The translations under genes and the position numbers were made by a program. A stretch of 64,000 nt of DNA from the NCBI GenBank assembly GCA_016716535.1, contig JADJWD010000002.1, positions 952,611 through 1,016,610 on the forward strand, written 5' to 3'. This document shows positions 56,831 through 64,000 of this stretch, one piece after another (position 1 is the stretch's first letter; every line of letters starts with the position of its first letter). This DNA is from Betaproteobacteria bacterium. GTDB lineage: Bacteria > Pseudomonadota > Gammaproteobacteria > Burkholderiales > Burkholderiaceae_C. The notes below the pieces were generated by a model. It was not told the DNA's origin and did not search any database. It was given only the letters and a program-made list of their open reading frames with translations.

Positions 56831-57467
56831 TCAGAACGGTGGTGGGCTCGTGAAGCGGCACGCGCGCCCGTCATGCGGATGCGCGAAGGTCAGTTGCGTC
56901 GCGTGCAGCAGCAGGCGCGGTTCGCTCCCTGCGTCGTCGCCGTAGAGCGCATCGCCGACGATCGTGTGGCCGAGGCGCGCCAGGTGCACGCGCAGCTGGT
57001 GCGCGCGGCCAGTCACCGGCTCGAGCTCGACGCGCGTGCGCGCCGCGGCAGCATCGCGCGCCAGCACACGCCAGCGTGTCAACGCGGGGCGGCCGTGCTC
57101 GGCGTCGATGCGCTGGCGCGGGCGGTTCGGCCAGTCGGCGGCCATCGGCGCATCGATCTCACCGGCGTCGCTGGCGACGAGGCCGTGCACGACGGCGATG
57201 TAGCGCTTGTCGACAAGACGCGCCGCGAAGGCGCCGTTCAACTGCCGTTGCCGGGTGGCGCCGCGCGCGAAGAGCATCAGGCCCGAGGTGGCCATGTCGA
57301 GGCGGTGCACGACCCGCGCGTCGGGCCAGCGCGCCGCGACGCGCGCCGCAAAGGCAGTCCTGCTTGTCGGCGCCGCGGCCCGGCACGGCGAGCATGCCCG
57401 CGGGCTTCTCGACGACGAGCAGGTGCGGGTCTTCATAGCGAAGCAACTCCGGCGGCCACGGGTGCAT
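56831..57467 (-). pseudogene. RluA-family 23S/tRNA pseudouridine synthase, frame broken by a 1-nt insertion
   Basis: Starts MHPWPPELLRYEDPHLLVVE at 57467 (no S4 domain, RluA type) and reads 38-39 residues to KQDCL. Then the main domain (AARVAARWPDARVVHRLDMA with the catalytic Asp in HRLD; LEPVTGRAHQLRVHLARLGH; GDALYGDD) continues in another frame. Removing one base from the AAA at 57350-57352 (TTT on the coding strand) restores 211 residues. It converges with the phosphofructokinase gene, stop to stop, 8 bp apart. The C-terminus LTFAHPHDGRACRFTSPPPF is normal. Confidence 0.85.
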
Positions 57468-57639
57468 GCGCCCAGCATAACGAGCGTGTTGCTGGCGCAG
57501 CACGGGCGCTTCACGGGAGATCCGTTGCGCTTCACCTTGGCCTTGACGCAGCGGCGCGCTGCGGGCACAGTGCGCCGCGGCAGTTCTGCCGCCCCGGCCA
57601 CGCGCCGGTTTCAACCCACCACGCCACAGGAGGCTTGCC
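57468..57639 (+). promoter_or_regulatory. Structured upstream region before a 23-codon sORF
   Basis: Part of the 450-bp gap 57468-57917, the only one over 300 bp without a confident gene. On the plus strand TTGACG (57543-57548), 17 bp, CACAGT (57566-57571) resembles a weak sigma-70 promoter. The spacer contains a perfect 7-bp dyad, CGCAGCG-GCG-CGCTGCG (57547-57563), an operator-like arrangement. Further on are a strong AGGAGG before an sORF (57640-57711) and a stem-loop CGTGACC-N5-GGTCACG (57770-57788). The rluA promoter must lie here on the minus strand. Beyond these I see nothing in 57789-57917. Confidence 0.35.
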
Positions 57640-57711
57640 ATGCGAACGAATGACATTGACCTCCTGTCGGCCCGTGGCGCGCGTGCATCGCGCGGCATCG
57701 CCAGGCGCTGA
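57640..57711 (+). CDS. Possible 23-codon small ORF, unrecognised
   Basis: MRTNDIDLLSARGARASRGI plus ARR and a TGA. It is too short for homology calls but has an ideal AGGAGG (57628-57633) 6 nt before its ATG. That Shine-Dalgarno lies within ACAGGAGG (57626-57633), which pairs perfectly over 8 bp with CCTCCTGT (57660-57667) inside the ORF, loop 26 nt, so ribosome access might be controlled by structure. It could be a leader peptide or upstream ORF for rsgA about 200 bp downstream, or a chance ORF. Confidence 0.35.
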   Translation: MRTNDIDLLSARGARASRGIARR

Positions 57712-57917
57712 AGCCCACTGCGGCTGCCGCTGAAAGGCGGCGGGAACGCCTGAGTTCCTGATGTGCCGACGTGACCCACGCGGTCACGGTCCGACAAGCC
57801 CTCACCACCAACGCCCTGCGCCGATCGGCGCGGCTTCGTGCCGCGCGCGGCGCGCCTCGGGGCGGGCGCCCGCATGGGCGTCGGCCCGGCTTGATCGAGA
57901 GCGACGGACATCCAGCA

Positions 57918-59028
57918 ATGCTGAACGACGAATGGAACGAAGAGTCGATGGCGAACTTGCGCACCATCGGCCTGACGCCGGCCATGGCCCGGCAGGCGAC
58001 GCAGCAGCGCCCCCGACACCGCGGCCACCGACGACGGCCCGGTGTTGATGCGCGTGGCCGAAGTGCAGCGTGAAGGCCTCGGCCTGCACGACGGCCTGCG
58101 CGAGTGGGCCGCCCGGCTGCGACCGGCGCTTCGGCAACAACTGGCCGCCGAGAGCGACGCCATCGCCGTCGGCGACTGGGTGTTCGCCAAGCGCAACGCC
58201 TTCGGCGAGTGGTGGGTCGGCGAGCGCCTGCCGCCGGTGAACCAGCTCGCGCGCCGGCTGCACGACGGGCGCGACAAGGTCGAGCGGGTCGTCATCGTCG
58301 CCAACGTCGACACGGCGATGCTGGTGATGGGGCTGGACCACGACTTCAACCTGCGCCGGCTCGAGCGTTACCTCGCGCTCGTGCGCATGGCCGGCGTCAC
58401 GCCGCTCGTCGTGCTGACGAAGACCGACCTGTGCGTCGAAGCGGATACGCGCCTGGCGGCGGTGCGCGCGTTGCTGCCGGCCGGTGCCGAGGCGGTGGCG
58501 CTCAACGCGCTCGGCGACGAGCCGGCGCGGCGGCTCGCGCCGTGGCTCGGCGCCGGGCAGACGGTGGTGATGCTCGGCTCCAGCGGTGCCGGCAAGAGCA
58601 CGCTGACCAACGCGCTCGTCGGCCACGACGTGCAGCGCACGCAAGCCAACCGGGCCGGCGACAACCGCGGCCGCCACACGACGACGGCGCGCGTGCTGCA
58701 CCGCGCCGCCGCCGGCGGCTGCATCATCGACACGCCGGGGCTGCGCACGCTGCGCCTGGACGGCGACGCCGATGCGCTGGCGCAGGTGTTCGACGACATC
58801 GCCGAGTGCGCGCAGGGCTGCCGCTTCCGCGACTGCCGGCACGAGGGCGAGCCGGGCTGCGCGGTGCGCGGCGTCGTGCCCGACGAGCGGCTGCGCAACT
58901 GGGCCAAGCTCGAACGCGAGGCCCGGCGCGACACGCTGACGGCGCTCGAACGCAAGGCGCAGGTGTCGGTGTGGAAGGCGCGTGCGCGCGGGGCGCGAGC
59001 GCGCGCGCAGGCCAAGAGAGGGGATTGA
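57918..59028 (+). pseudogene. rsgA: Ribosome small-subunit GTPase RsgA, frame broken by a 1-nt insertion
   Basis: Starts at ATG 57918 or 57948 (MANLRTIGLTPAMARQATQQ) and runs about 30 codons before the frame shifts. The main part continues in the next frame from about 58009: APDTAATDDGPVLMRVAEVQ, an OB-like VGDWVFAKRN, and the circularly permuted GTPase motifs TKTDLC (G4), GSSGAGKSTLTNAL (G1), RGRHTTTARVL (switch) and IDTPGLR (G3). The zinc finger CAQGCRFRDCRHEGEPGCAV is intact. Shortening the five-C run at 58010-58014 by one base restores 369 residues. RsgA matures the 30S subunit and is highly conserved, so an artefact is likely. It converges with gdpD with no gap. Confidence 0.87.
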
Positions 59029-60036
59029 CTACCGCACCGCCGCCGGCAGCGGCATGCCGCGCTTGTGCATCGCCGCGCGCACGCGGTCGGGGTAGTCGGT
59101 GATCAGGCCGTCGACGCGCCAGTCGAGCAGCCGCTCGATGATCGGGGGGTCGTTCACCGTCCACGGCACGACCTTCAGGCCGAGCGCGCGCGCCTCGGCG
59201 AGCAGCGGCTCGGTCAGGTCGCCGTGGAACGGCGACCAGGTCGCGGCACCCACCGCCTTCGCCATGCGCGGCACCGAGCCGCCGTGTGCGGCGAGCGCGA
59301 GGCCGGCCGTCCAGCGGCCGTCGCCGATGTTGTCGAGGAAGCGCTGGCGCGCGCTCAGCGCCACGGTCGGGATCTGCGGCGCGAGCTTGCGCACGGCCTC
59401 GAGGGTGCGCCAGTCGAAGCTCTGGATCGATACCCGTGCCGCCATGCCGTGCCGTTGCACGACGGCGAGCACGGCGCGCACGAACGGCTCGGCCGCCGGC
59501 GTCAACTCGGGGTTGTTCGGGTTCAGCTTCGTCTCGATGTTGAAGCGCACCTGCGCCGCGCCGCGCCGCGCGACCTCCTCGAACACCGCGCCGAGCGTCG
59601 GCAGCCGCTCGCCGTCGCTGGCGCGCTGCTCGGGCCACTGCTGCGCGTAGCGTGAGCCGGAGTTCGGCCGGCCGACGTCGAAGCGCTGCAGCTCCGCCAG
59701 CGTCATCTCGATCACCGACGGCCCGGGCTCGCTGATCCAGCGGCCGTCGGCGTCGCGTGTGAAGGCGGCGTTCAGGCGCGGGTCGTGCGTGACGACGACC
59801 TCGCCGTCGCGCGTGACGTGCACGTCCAGTTCGAGCGTGTGCACTCCGGCTGCCAGCGCGGCGCGGAAGGCGGCCAGCGTGTTCTCCGGCGCCAGCCCGC
59901 GCGCGCCGCGGTGGCCTTGCAGGTCGAAGTTCCAGGTGCTGTCGGCAGCGGCGGCACCGGCGGCCAGGCCCGCCAGCAAGGCGCCCGCGGCCAGGCGGCG
60001 GGCAGCGGAGATCAGGAAAGTCGGAATCATCGGCAT
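59029..60036 (-). CDS. Glycerophosphodiester phosphodiesterase, secreted
   Basis: 335 residues from ATG 60036; GAGGAG lies 4-10 nt before 60036/60030. A signal peptide (MPMIPTFLISAARRLAAGAL, cleavage near AAAAD) directs it to the periplasm, GlpQ style. Catalytic GDPD motifs: LQGHRGARGLAPENTLAAF (His and Arg), LELDVHVTRDGEVVVTHDPR (Glu, Asp, His), NIETKLNP and ITDYPDRV at the end. It cleaves glycerophosphodiesters to glycerol-3-phosphate and alcohol. Divergent from the acyl-CoA ligase gene; stop adjoins the rsgA stop. Confidence 0.92.
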   Translation of the reverse strand: MPMIPTFLISAARRLAAGALLAGLAAGAAAADSTWNFDLQGHRGARGLAPENTLAAFRAALAAGVHTLELDVHVTRDGEVVVTHDPRLNAAFTRDADGRWISEPGPSVIEMTLAELQRFDVGRPNSGSRYAQQWPEQRASDGERLPTLGAVFEEVARRGAAQVRFNIETKLNPNNPELTPAAEPFVRAVLAVVQRHGMAARVSIQSFDWRTLEAVRKLAPQIPTVALSARQRFLDNIGDGRWTAGLALAAHGGSVPRMAKAVGAATWSPFHGDLTEPLLAEARALGLKVVPWTVNDPPIIERLLDWRVDGLITDYPDRVRAAMHKRGMPLPAAVR

Positions 60037-60141
60037 CAAGCTCCTCGGTGGTGCCCCTGGGTTGTGCGTGCTCGGCTCGGGGATTGTTGCCGCATGCGCG
60101 CGCCGCCGCGCGGCCGATGCCGCGCTCTCAGGGTCTGCCGC

Positions 60142-60168
60142 AGCGGCGGCGGCCGCTTGGCCGCCGCT
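60142..60168. other. Inverted repeat in the gdpD / acyl-CoA ligase divergent region
   Basis: AGCGGCGGC (60142-60150), 9-nt loop, GCCGCCGCT (60160-60168): a perfect 9-bp stem in the 228-bp region between the divergent starts at 60036 and 60265. In such GC-rich DNA a hairpin of this composition is not rare. It may be an operator or simply low-complexity GGC runs. Confidence 0.3.
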
Positions 60169-60264
60169 ACAGTCCAAATCGTCTACGGCCCGGTGCATCG
60201 TCGCAGTGGCGCGCTGCGCCGGAGCCCGCCCGTTTCTTTCCACCGACCCGTGCATGGAGCGCGA

Positions 60265-62019
60265 ATGCCAGCGGCCCCGATTCCGGTTCCTACTGAAACT
60301 GCGGAAACTGCGCAGCCCACGCGCGAGCCGCCGCACGCCGCCATCTGGCCCAGGCGCCTGCCGCGCACGCTGGTCGTGCCGGAAACGTCGCTGTGGTTCA
60401 ACCTCGAGGTCAACGCGCGCCGCTATCCGGACAAGGCCGCGTACGTCTTCTTCGGCAGAGCGATCAGCTTCGGCGAACTGCATGCGCAGGCCCAGGCGCT
60501 GGCCGGCTGGTTGCAGGCGCACGGCCTCGAGCGCGGCGACCGCGTGCTGCTCTTCATGCAGAACTGCCCGCAGTTCGTCATCGCGTTCTACGCCGTGCAG
60601 CGCGCCGACGCGGTCGTCGTGCCGGTCAACCCGATGAACCGTGCCGACGAGTTCGGCCACTACATCACCGACCCCGAAGCGCGCTTTGCGATCACGAGCG
60701 CGGATCTCGCCGGCATCGTCGCCGAGGCGAATGCGCGGCTGCCGGAAGCCGAGCGCCTGGCGCACGTCGTCGCGACGCGCTTGTGCGACACGATGCCCGA
60801 GGTGCTGGACGAGGCCGAGCGGCCCGCGCCCGCGATCCTCGACTGGCTGCAAAGCGACCCGCCGCTGCCTCCAGGCTGCACGCGCTGGCTCGACGCGCTC
60901 GCCGCCGGCCACCGCCCGCACAACCCGCCGCAAGCCGCCCCCGACGACTTGGCGCTGCTGCCGTACACCTCGGGCACGACCGGCCTGCCCAAGGGCTGCA
61001 TGCACACGCACCGCACGCTGATGTCCAACGTCGTCGGCGGGGGGCTTTGGAGCCACGCCAGCGCCGAGTCGGTGTCGCTGGCCGTGGTGCCGATGTTCCA
61101 CATCACCGGCATGATGTACAGCGTGCTCGGCTGTGTGTACCTGGGCAGCACGCAGGTGCTGCTGCCGCGCTGGGACCGCGAGCTGGCCGGCCGGCTGATC
61201 TCGCGCTACGGCGTCACGCACTGGACCTGCATCCCGACGATGGTCATCGACCTGTTCGGCAGCCCGAACTACAAGCGCTTCGATCTGTCGAGCCTGCGCA
61301 ACGTCAGCGGCGGCGGTGCGGCGATGCCGCATGCCGTGGCCGAGCGGCTGCGCGACGAGTTCGGCATCACCTTCGCCGAGGGCTACGGCCTCACCGAGAC
61401 CGCCGCGCCGTCGCACGCCAACCCGCCCGAGCGCGCCAAGCTGCAGTGCCTGGGCATCCCGATCTACGGCGTCGACAGCCGCATCGTCGACCCCGACACG
61501 CTGCGCGAGTTGCCGCCCGGCGAGGCCGGCGAGATCGTCACGCACGGGCCGATGATCTTCAAGGGCTACTGGCGCCACCCGGAGGCGACGAAAGCCGCGT
61601 TCATCGAGCTCGACGGCAAGCCCTTCTTCCGCACCGGCGACCTCGGCCGCATGGACGAGGAGGGCTACTTCTTCATGACCGACCGCTTGAAGCGCATGAT
61701 CAACGCCAGCGGCTTCAAGGTCTGGCCGAGCGAAGTGGAACTGCTGCTGTTCAAGTGCCCGCTCGTGCAGGAGGCCTGCGTGATCGGCACGCGCGACGCC
61801 TACCGCGGCGAGACGGTGAAGGCCGTCGTCGTGCCGCGCGACGAGGTGCGCGCGACGATCCAGCCCGAGGACATCGTCACCTGGGCGCGCGAGCACATGG
61901 CCGCCTACAAGGTGCCGCGCATCGTCGAGTTCACCGACGCGCTGCCCAAGAGCGGCAGCGGCAAGGTGATGTGGCGCGTGCTGCAGGAGCGCGAGCCGAC
62001 GACGCCCCGTTCGAGCTGA
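60265..62019 (+). CDS. Long/medium-chain acyl-CoA synthetase (AMP-forming)
   Basis: 584 residues from ATG 60265 (MPAAPIPVPTETAETAQPTR). ANL superfamily: the P-loop LPYTSGTTGLPKGCMHTHRT (about 232-251), VPMFHITGMMYSVLG, EGYGLTETAAPSHANPPERA and the hinge FFMTDRLKRMINASGFKVWP. The catalytic Lys is near the end in LPKSGSGKVMWRVLQER. It activates a fatty or related acid to its CoA thioester. A FAD oxidoreductase gene follows 11 bp on, and the two may act in one catabolic operon. The start region is Pro- and Ala-rich. Confidence 0.91.
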   Translation: MPAAPIPVPTETAETAQPTREPPHAAIWPRRLPRTLVVPETSLWFNLEVNARRYPDKAAYVFFGRAISFGELHAQAQALAGWLQAHGLERGDRVLLFMQNCPQFVIAFYAVQRADAVVVPVNPMNRADEFGHYITDPEARFAITSADLAGIVAEANARLPEAERLAHVVATRLCDTMPEVLDEAERPAPAILDWLQSDPPLPPGCTRWLDALAAGHRPHNPPQAAPDDLALLPYTSGTTGLPKGCMHTHRTLMSNVVGGGLWSHASAESVSLAVVPMFHITGMMYSVLGCVYLGSTQVLLPRWDRELAGRLISRYGVTHWTCIPTMVIDLFGSPNYKRFDLSSLRNVSGGGAAMPHAVAERLRDEFGITFAEGYGLTETAAPSHANPPERAKLQCLGIPIYGVDSRIVDPDTLRELPPGEAGEIVTHGPMIFKGYWRHPEATKAAFIELDGKPFFRTGDLGRMDEEGYFFMTDRLKRMINASGFKVWPSEVELLLFKCPLVQEACVIGTRDAYRGETVKAVVVPRDEVRATIQPEDIVTWAREHMAAYKVPRIVEFTDALPKSGSGKVMWRVLQEREPTTPRSS

Positions 62020-62030
62020 TTCCTTTGCCG

Positions 62031-63210
62031 ATGAACGAATCGTTCGACGTCGTCATCGTCGGCGGCGCGGTGATCGGCGCCGCCGCCGCCTTCTTCCTTG
62101 CCGAAGCGCTGCCGCGCAGTGCTCGCGTGCTCGTGCTCGAAGCCGACCCGAGCTACACGACCTGCGCGACGACACGTTCGCTGGCGTCGATCCGGCACCA
62201 GTTCAGCACGCCGGAGAACGTGCGCATGTCGATGTTCGGCACGGCATTCCTGCGCCAGGCGGGCGAGCGGTTGGCCGTCGACGGCGCCGCGCCGGCGATC
62301 GGCTTCGTCGAGGCGGGCTATCTCTTCCTCGCCACGCCCGCCGGCTGGCCCACGCTCGAGCGCAACCACGCCGTGCCACGCGCCGAAGGCGCCGAGGTCG
62401 CGCTGCTGGCGCGCGCCGCGCTGGCCGCGCGCTTCCCGTGGCTGACCACCAACGACCTGGCCGGCGGCTCGCTCGGCCTTTCCGGCGAGGGCTGGCTCGA
62501 CGCACACGCGTTGATGCACGGCTTCCTGAAGAAGGCGCGCTCGCTGGGCGTGCAGGTGCGCGCCGGTCGTGTCACCGAGTTGTGCCGAGAAGGCGCGCGT
62601 ATCCGCGCCGTTCGCTTGGCCGACGGCGGCGAGATCGCCTGCGGCACCGTGATCAACGCCGCCGGCACCGGCGCCGCGGCGCTGGCGCGCACCGCCGGCA
62701 TCGCGCTGCCCGTGCAGGCGCGCAAGCGCTGCGTCTTCCACTTCCGCAGCCCCGAGCCGGCGCCCGGCTGCCCGCTCGTCATCGACCCGACGGGCCTGTA
62801 CTTCCGCCCCGAGGGGCAGGGGGTTCGTCTGCGGCATTGCGCCGCCCGAGGCCGAGGACCCCGAGTGCTTCGACTTCGACGTGCCGCCGCAGTGGTTCGA
62901 GGAGCGTCTGTGGCCACTGCTGGCGCGGCGCGTGCCGGGCTTCGAGGCGGCGCGCCTCGTCTCATCGTGGGCCGGCCACTACGACGTCAACGTGCTCGAC
63001 CACAACGTCATCCTCGGCGCGCACCCCGAGGTCGCGAACCTGCTGTTCGCCAACGGCTTCAGCGGCCACGGCCTGCAGCAGTCCCCGGCCATCGGCCGCG
63101 CGCTGATGGAACTCGTCGTGCACGGGGGCTTTCGCAGCCTGGACCTCGGCGCCTTCGGCTGGGTGCGGGTGATCGAGGGCAGGGGGGTGCGGGAGGTGAA
63201 TGTCGTCTGA
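62031..63210 (+). pseudogene. DadA-like FAD oxidoreductase, frame broken by a 1-nt insertion
   Basis: N-terminal FAD-binding motif FDVVIVGGAVIGAAAAFFLA, CATTRSLASIRHQFSTPENV and LGLSGEGWLDAHALMHGFLK are in frame from ATG 62031 to LYFRPEGQG. The family sequence then continues in another frame (GFVCGIAPPEAEDPECFDFD ... HYDVNVLDHNVILGAHPEVA ... NGFSGHGLQQSPAIGRALME) to the stop at 63210. Removing one G from the five-G run at 62819-62823 gives 392 residues, a normal D-amino-acid/sarcosine-oxidase-like length. Likely a flavoprotein that oxidises an amine or hydroxy acid. It is 11 bp after the acyl-CoA ligase. Confidence 0.86.
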
Positions 63211-63247
63211 CGTCGAGCGCGCGTGCCTTCGCGAAGGGGCCAGGCGC

Positions 63248-63291
63248 TGCGGCGTGATCGCGGGTCCAGGATTGACGGTAATCACGCCGCA
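63248..63291. promoter_or_regulatory. 11-bp inverted repeat flanking a -35-like element before higB
   Basis: TGCGGCGTGAT (63248-63258) and ATCACGCCGCA (63281-63291) are perfect 11-bp inverted arms separated by 22 bp. The spacer includes TTGACG (63272-63277), and an AT-rich TTTACTAA follows at 63293-63300, giving a promoter-like arrangement 7-35 bp before the higB GTG. HigA-type antitoxins repress their own operon through such dyads. Alternatively it terminates the upstream oxidoreductase mRNA. Confidence 0.5.
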
Positions 63292-63306
63292 CTTTACTAA
63301 TGCGCG

Positions 63307-63588
63307 GTGGCCATCAAGAGCTTCAGGTGCAAGGACACCCAAGCCTTGTTCGACGGCAAGCGCGTGAGGCGGTGGGTCAACATCGAACGTCCGGCACTGC
63401 GCAAGCTCGCCCAGCTCGATTGGTCATCGGTGCTGGATGACCTCAAAGTGCCGCCCTGGAACAGTCTCGAGGCTCTGAAGAATGACTGCAAGGGACAGCG
63501 CAGCATCTGAGTCAACGATCAATGGCGCGTGTGTTTCGTCTGGACTGCGGAGCGCCCGCAGGATGTCGAGATCGTTGACTACCACTGA
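63307..63588 (+). pseudogene. higB: HigB/RelE-type toxin with in-frame stop
   Basis: GTG start (MAIKSFRCKDTQALFDGKRV), the HigB family start, then a TGA at 63508-63510 after QRSI. The same frame continues past it as VNDQWRVCFVWTAERPQDVE to IVDYH and a TGA at 63586, the normal toxin C-terminus with its conserved NDQWR. One change, CGA (Arg) to TGA, accounts for it; the family usually has SIR-(I/V)ND here. Unbroken it would be 93 residues, an mRNA endonuclease. Its codon use is less GC-rich than its neighbours, consistent with acquisition. Toxin first, antitoxin second is the usual higBA order. Confidence 0.8.
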
Positions 63589-63600
63589 CCGGGAACTGCC

Positions 63601-63899
63601 ATGCGTACCGTTGCCCCTGTCTCCCCTGGTGAGATGCTGGACGATGAGTTTCTGAAGCCTCTGGTCTCAGCAAGTACCGACTCGCCAAGGACATCGGTGT
63701 CCCCGCTCAACGCATCGGCGACATCGTGGCCGGCAAGCGCGCCATCACGGCCGATACCGATCTGCGGCTCTGCCGCTACTTTGGCCTCAGCGACGGATGG
63801 TGGCTTCGCGGCCAGGTGGCGTACGACACGGCCATTGCCAAGGAAGCCATGCGAGGCGAGTTGTCGCGCATCCGGCGGTGCTCGCTGTTGCCGGCGTGA
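63601..63899 (+). pseudogene. higA: HigA-type antitoxin, frame broken by a 1-nt deletion
   Basis: The ATG at 63601 reads MRTVAPVSPGEMLDDEFLKP, then the frame is lost. The family sequence continues in the -1 frame: LSKYRLAKDIGVPAQRIGDI, VAGKRAITADTDLRLCRYFG, LSDGWWLRGQVAYD, to the stop at 63899. Restoring a third G to the GG at 63663-63664 joins the parts into 99 residues. It is an XRE-type helix-turn-helix that neutralises HigB and represses the operon. It starts 12 bp after the full-length higB end. The remaining 100 bp of the window show no clear gene. Confidence 0.8.
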
Positions 63900-64000
63900 G
63901 TCGGCGACGCATCGCGCGCCACTATCGCCCGAGTGGCAGATGCTCGTCGGAGCCGGCAGGTGCGCGCTTCGTCGTGTTTGTAGTGCCGAACGATGTTCCC

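Noticed and set aside
60142..60168. Confident terminator in the gdpD / ligase gap
   Set aside because: It lies upstream of both divergent genes, where a terminator is not expected; the stem is made of GGC runs that arise easily at this GC content.

Overview
The window is GC-rich (roughly 70% by eye), densely coding DNA. Gene content and the interspersed repeat CTTCGACAGGCTCAGCCCGA point to a motile betaproteobacterium of the order Burkholderiales, probably near the Rubrivivax/Leptothrix/Methylibium group. This placement is inferred from family resemblance and was not searched.

Layout. (1) 1-8 kb: the distal flagellar hook-basal-body operon flgE(partial)-F-G-H-I-J-K-L. (2) 8-20.5 kb: a signalling block with an HDOD protein, a 1194-residue multi-PAS HisKA_2-type kinase, an ANTAR response regulator, a second membrane histidine kinase, an Hpt protein, a REC-PAS-GGDEF-EAL protein, a GGEEF diguanylate cyclase and an unrecognised gene. 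(3) 20.6-24 kb: molybdate uptake modABC with the regulator modE, behind an 18-bp palindrome. (4) 24-29.4 kb: housekeeping genes (membrane protein, RidA, tRNA-Ser(UGA), apaH, CNNM/CBS protein, sapC, moeB). (5) 29.4-43 kb: a TonB receptor, then an unbroken minus-strand run of 12 genes: maoC-like hydratase, ravA, viaA, DUF364, tupB-C-A (tungstate ABC transporter), aorA-B-C (tungsten aldehyde oxidoreductase), moaD-like, and an unknown 99-residue protein. (6) 43-56 kb: acyl-CoA and amino-acid metabolism (acetoacetate-CoA ligase, atypical SDR, acyl-CoA dehydrogenase, second MaoC protein, GST, VOC protein, gamma-glutamyltransferase, TPR lipoprotein, Ser/Thr dehydratase, S10 peptidase). (7) 56-64 kb: phosphofructokinase, pseudouridine synthase, RsgA, GDPD, acyl-CoA ligase, FAD oxidoreductase and a higBA toxin-antitoxin pair. 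In this last part five genes carry single-base frame breaks, each explained by one base too many or too few in a short homopolymer run, and higB has an in-frame stop.

How the genes may work together. Region 5 is the most interesting. A tungstate importer, a tungsten enzyme with its Fe-S and FAD subunits, a MoaD-type sulfur carrier (with MoeB nearby), and an AAA+/VWA pair plus a putative metal-chelation protein (DUF364) are linked by start/stop overlaps in the upstream half. This suggests one programme for importing tungsten, building its cofactor and inserting it into the enzyme. The role of RavA-ViaA-DUF364 in that programme is inference.

Region 2 looks like a c-di-GMP and phosphorelay module attached to the flagellar locus.
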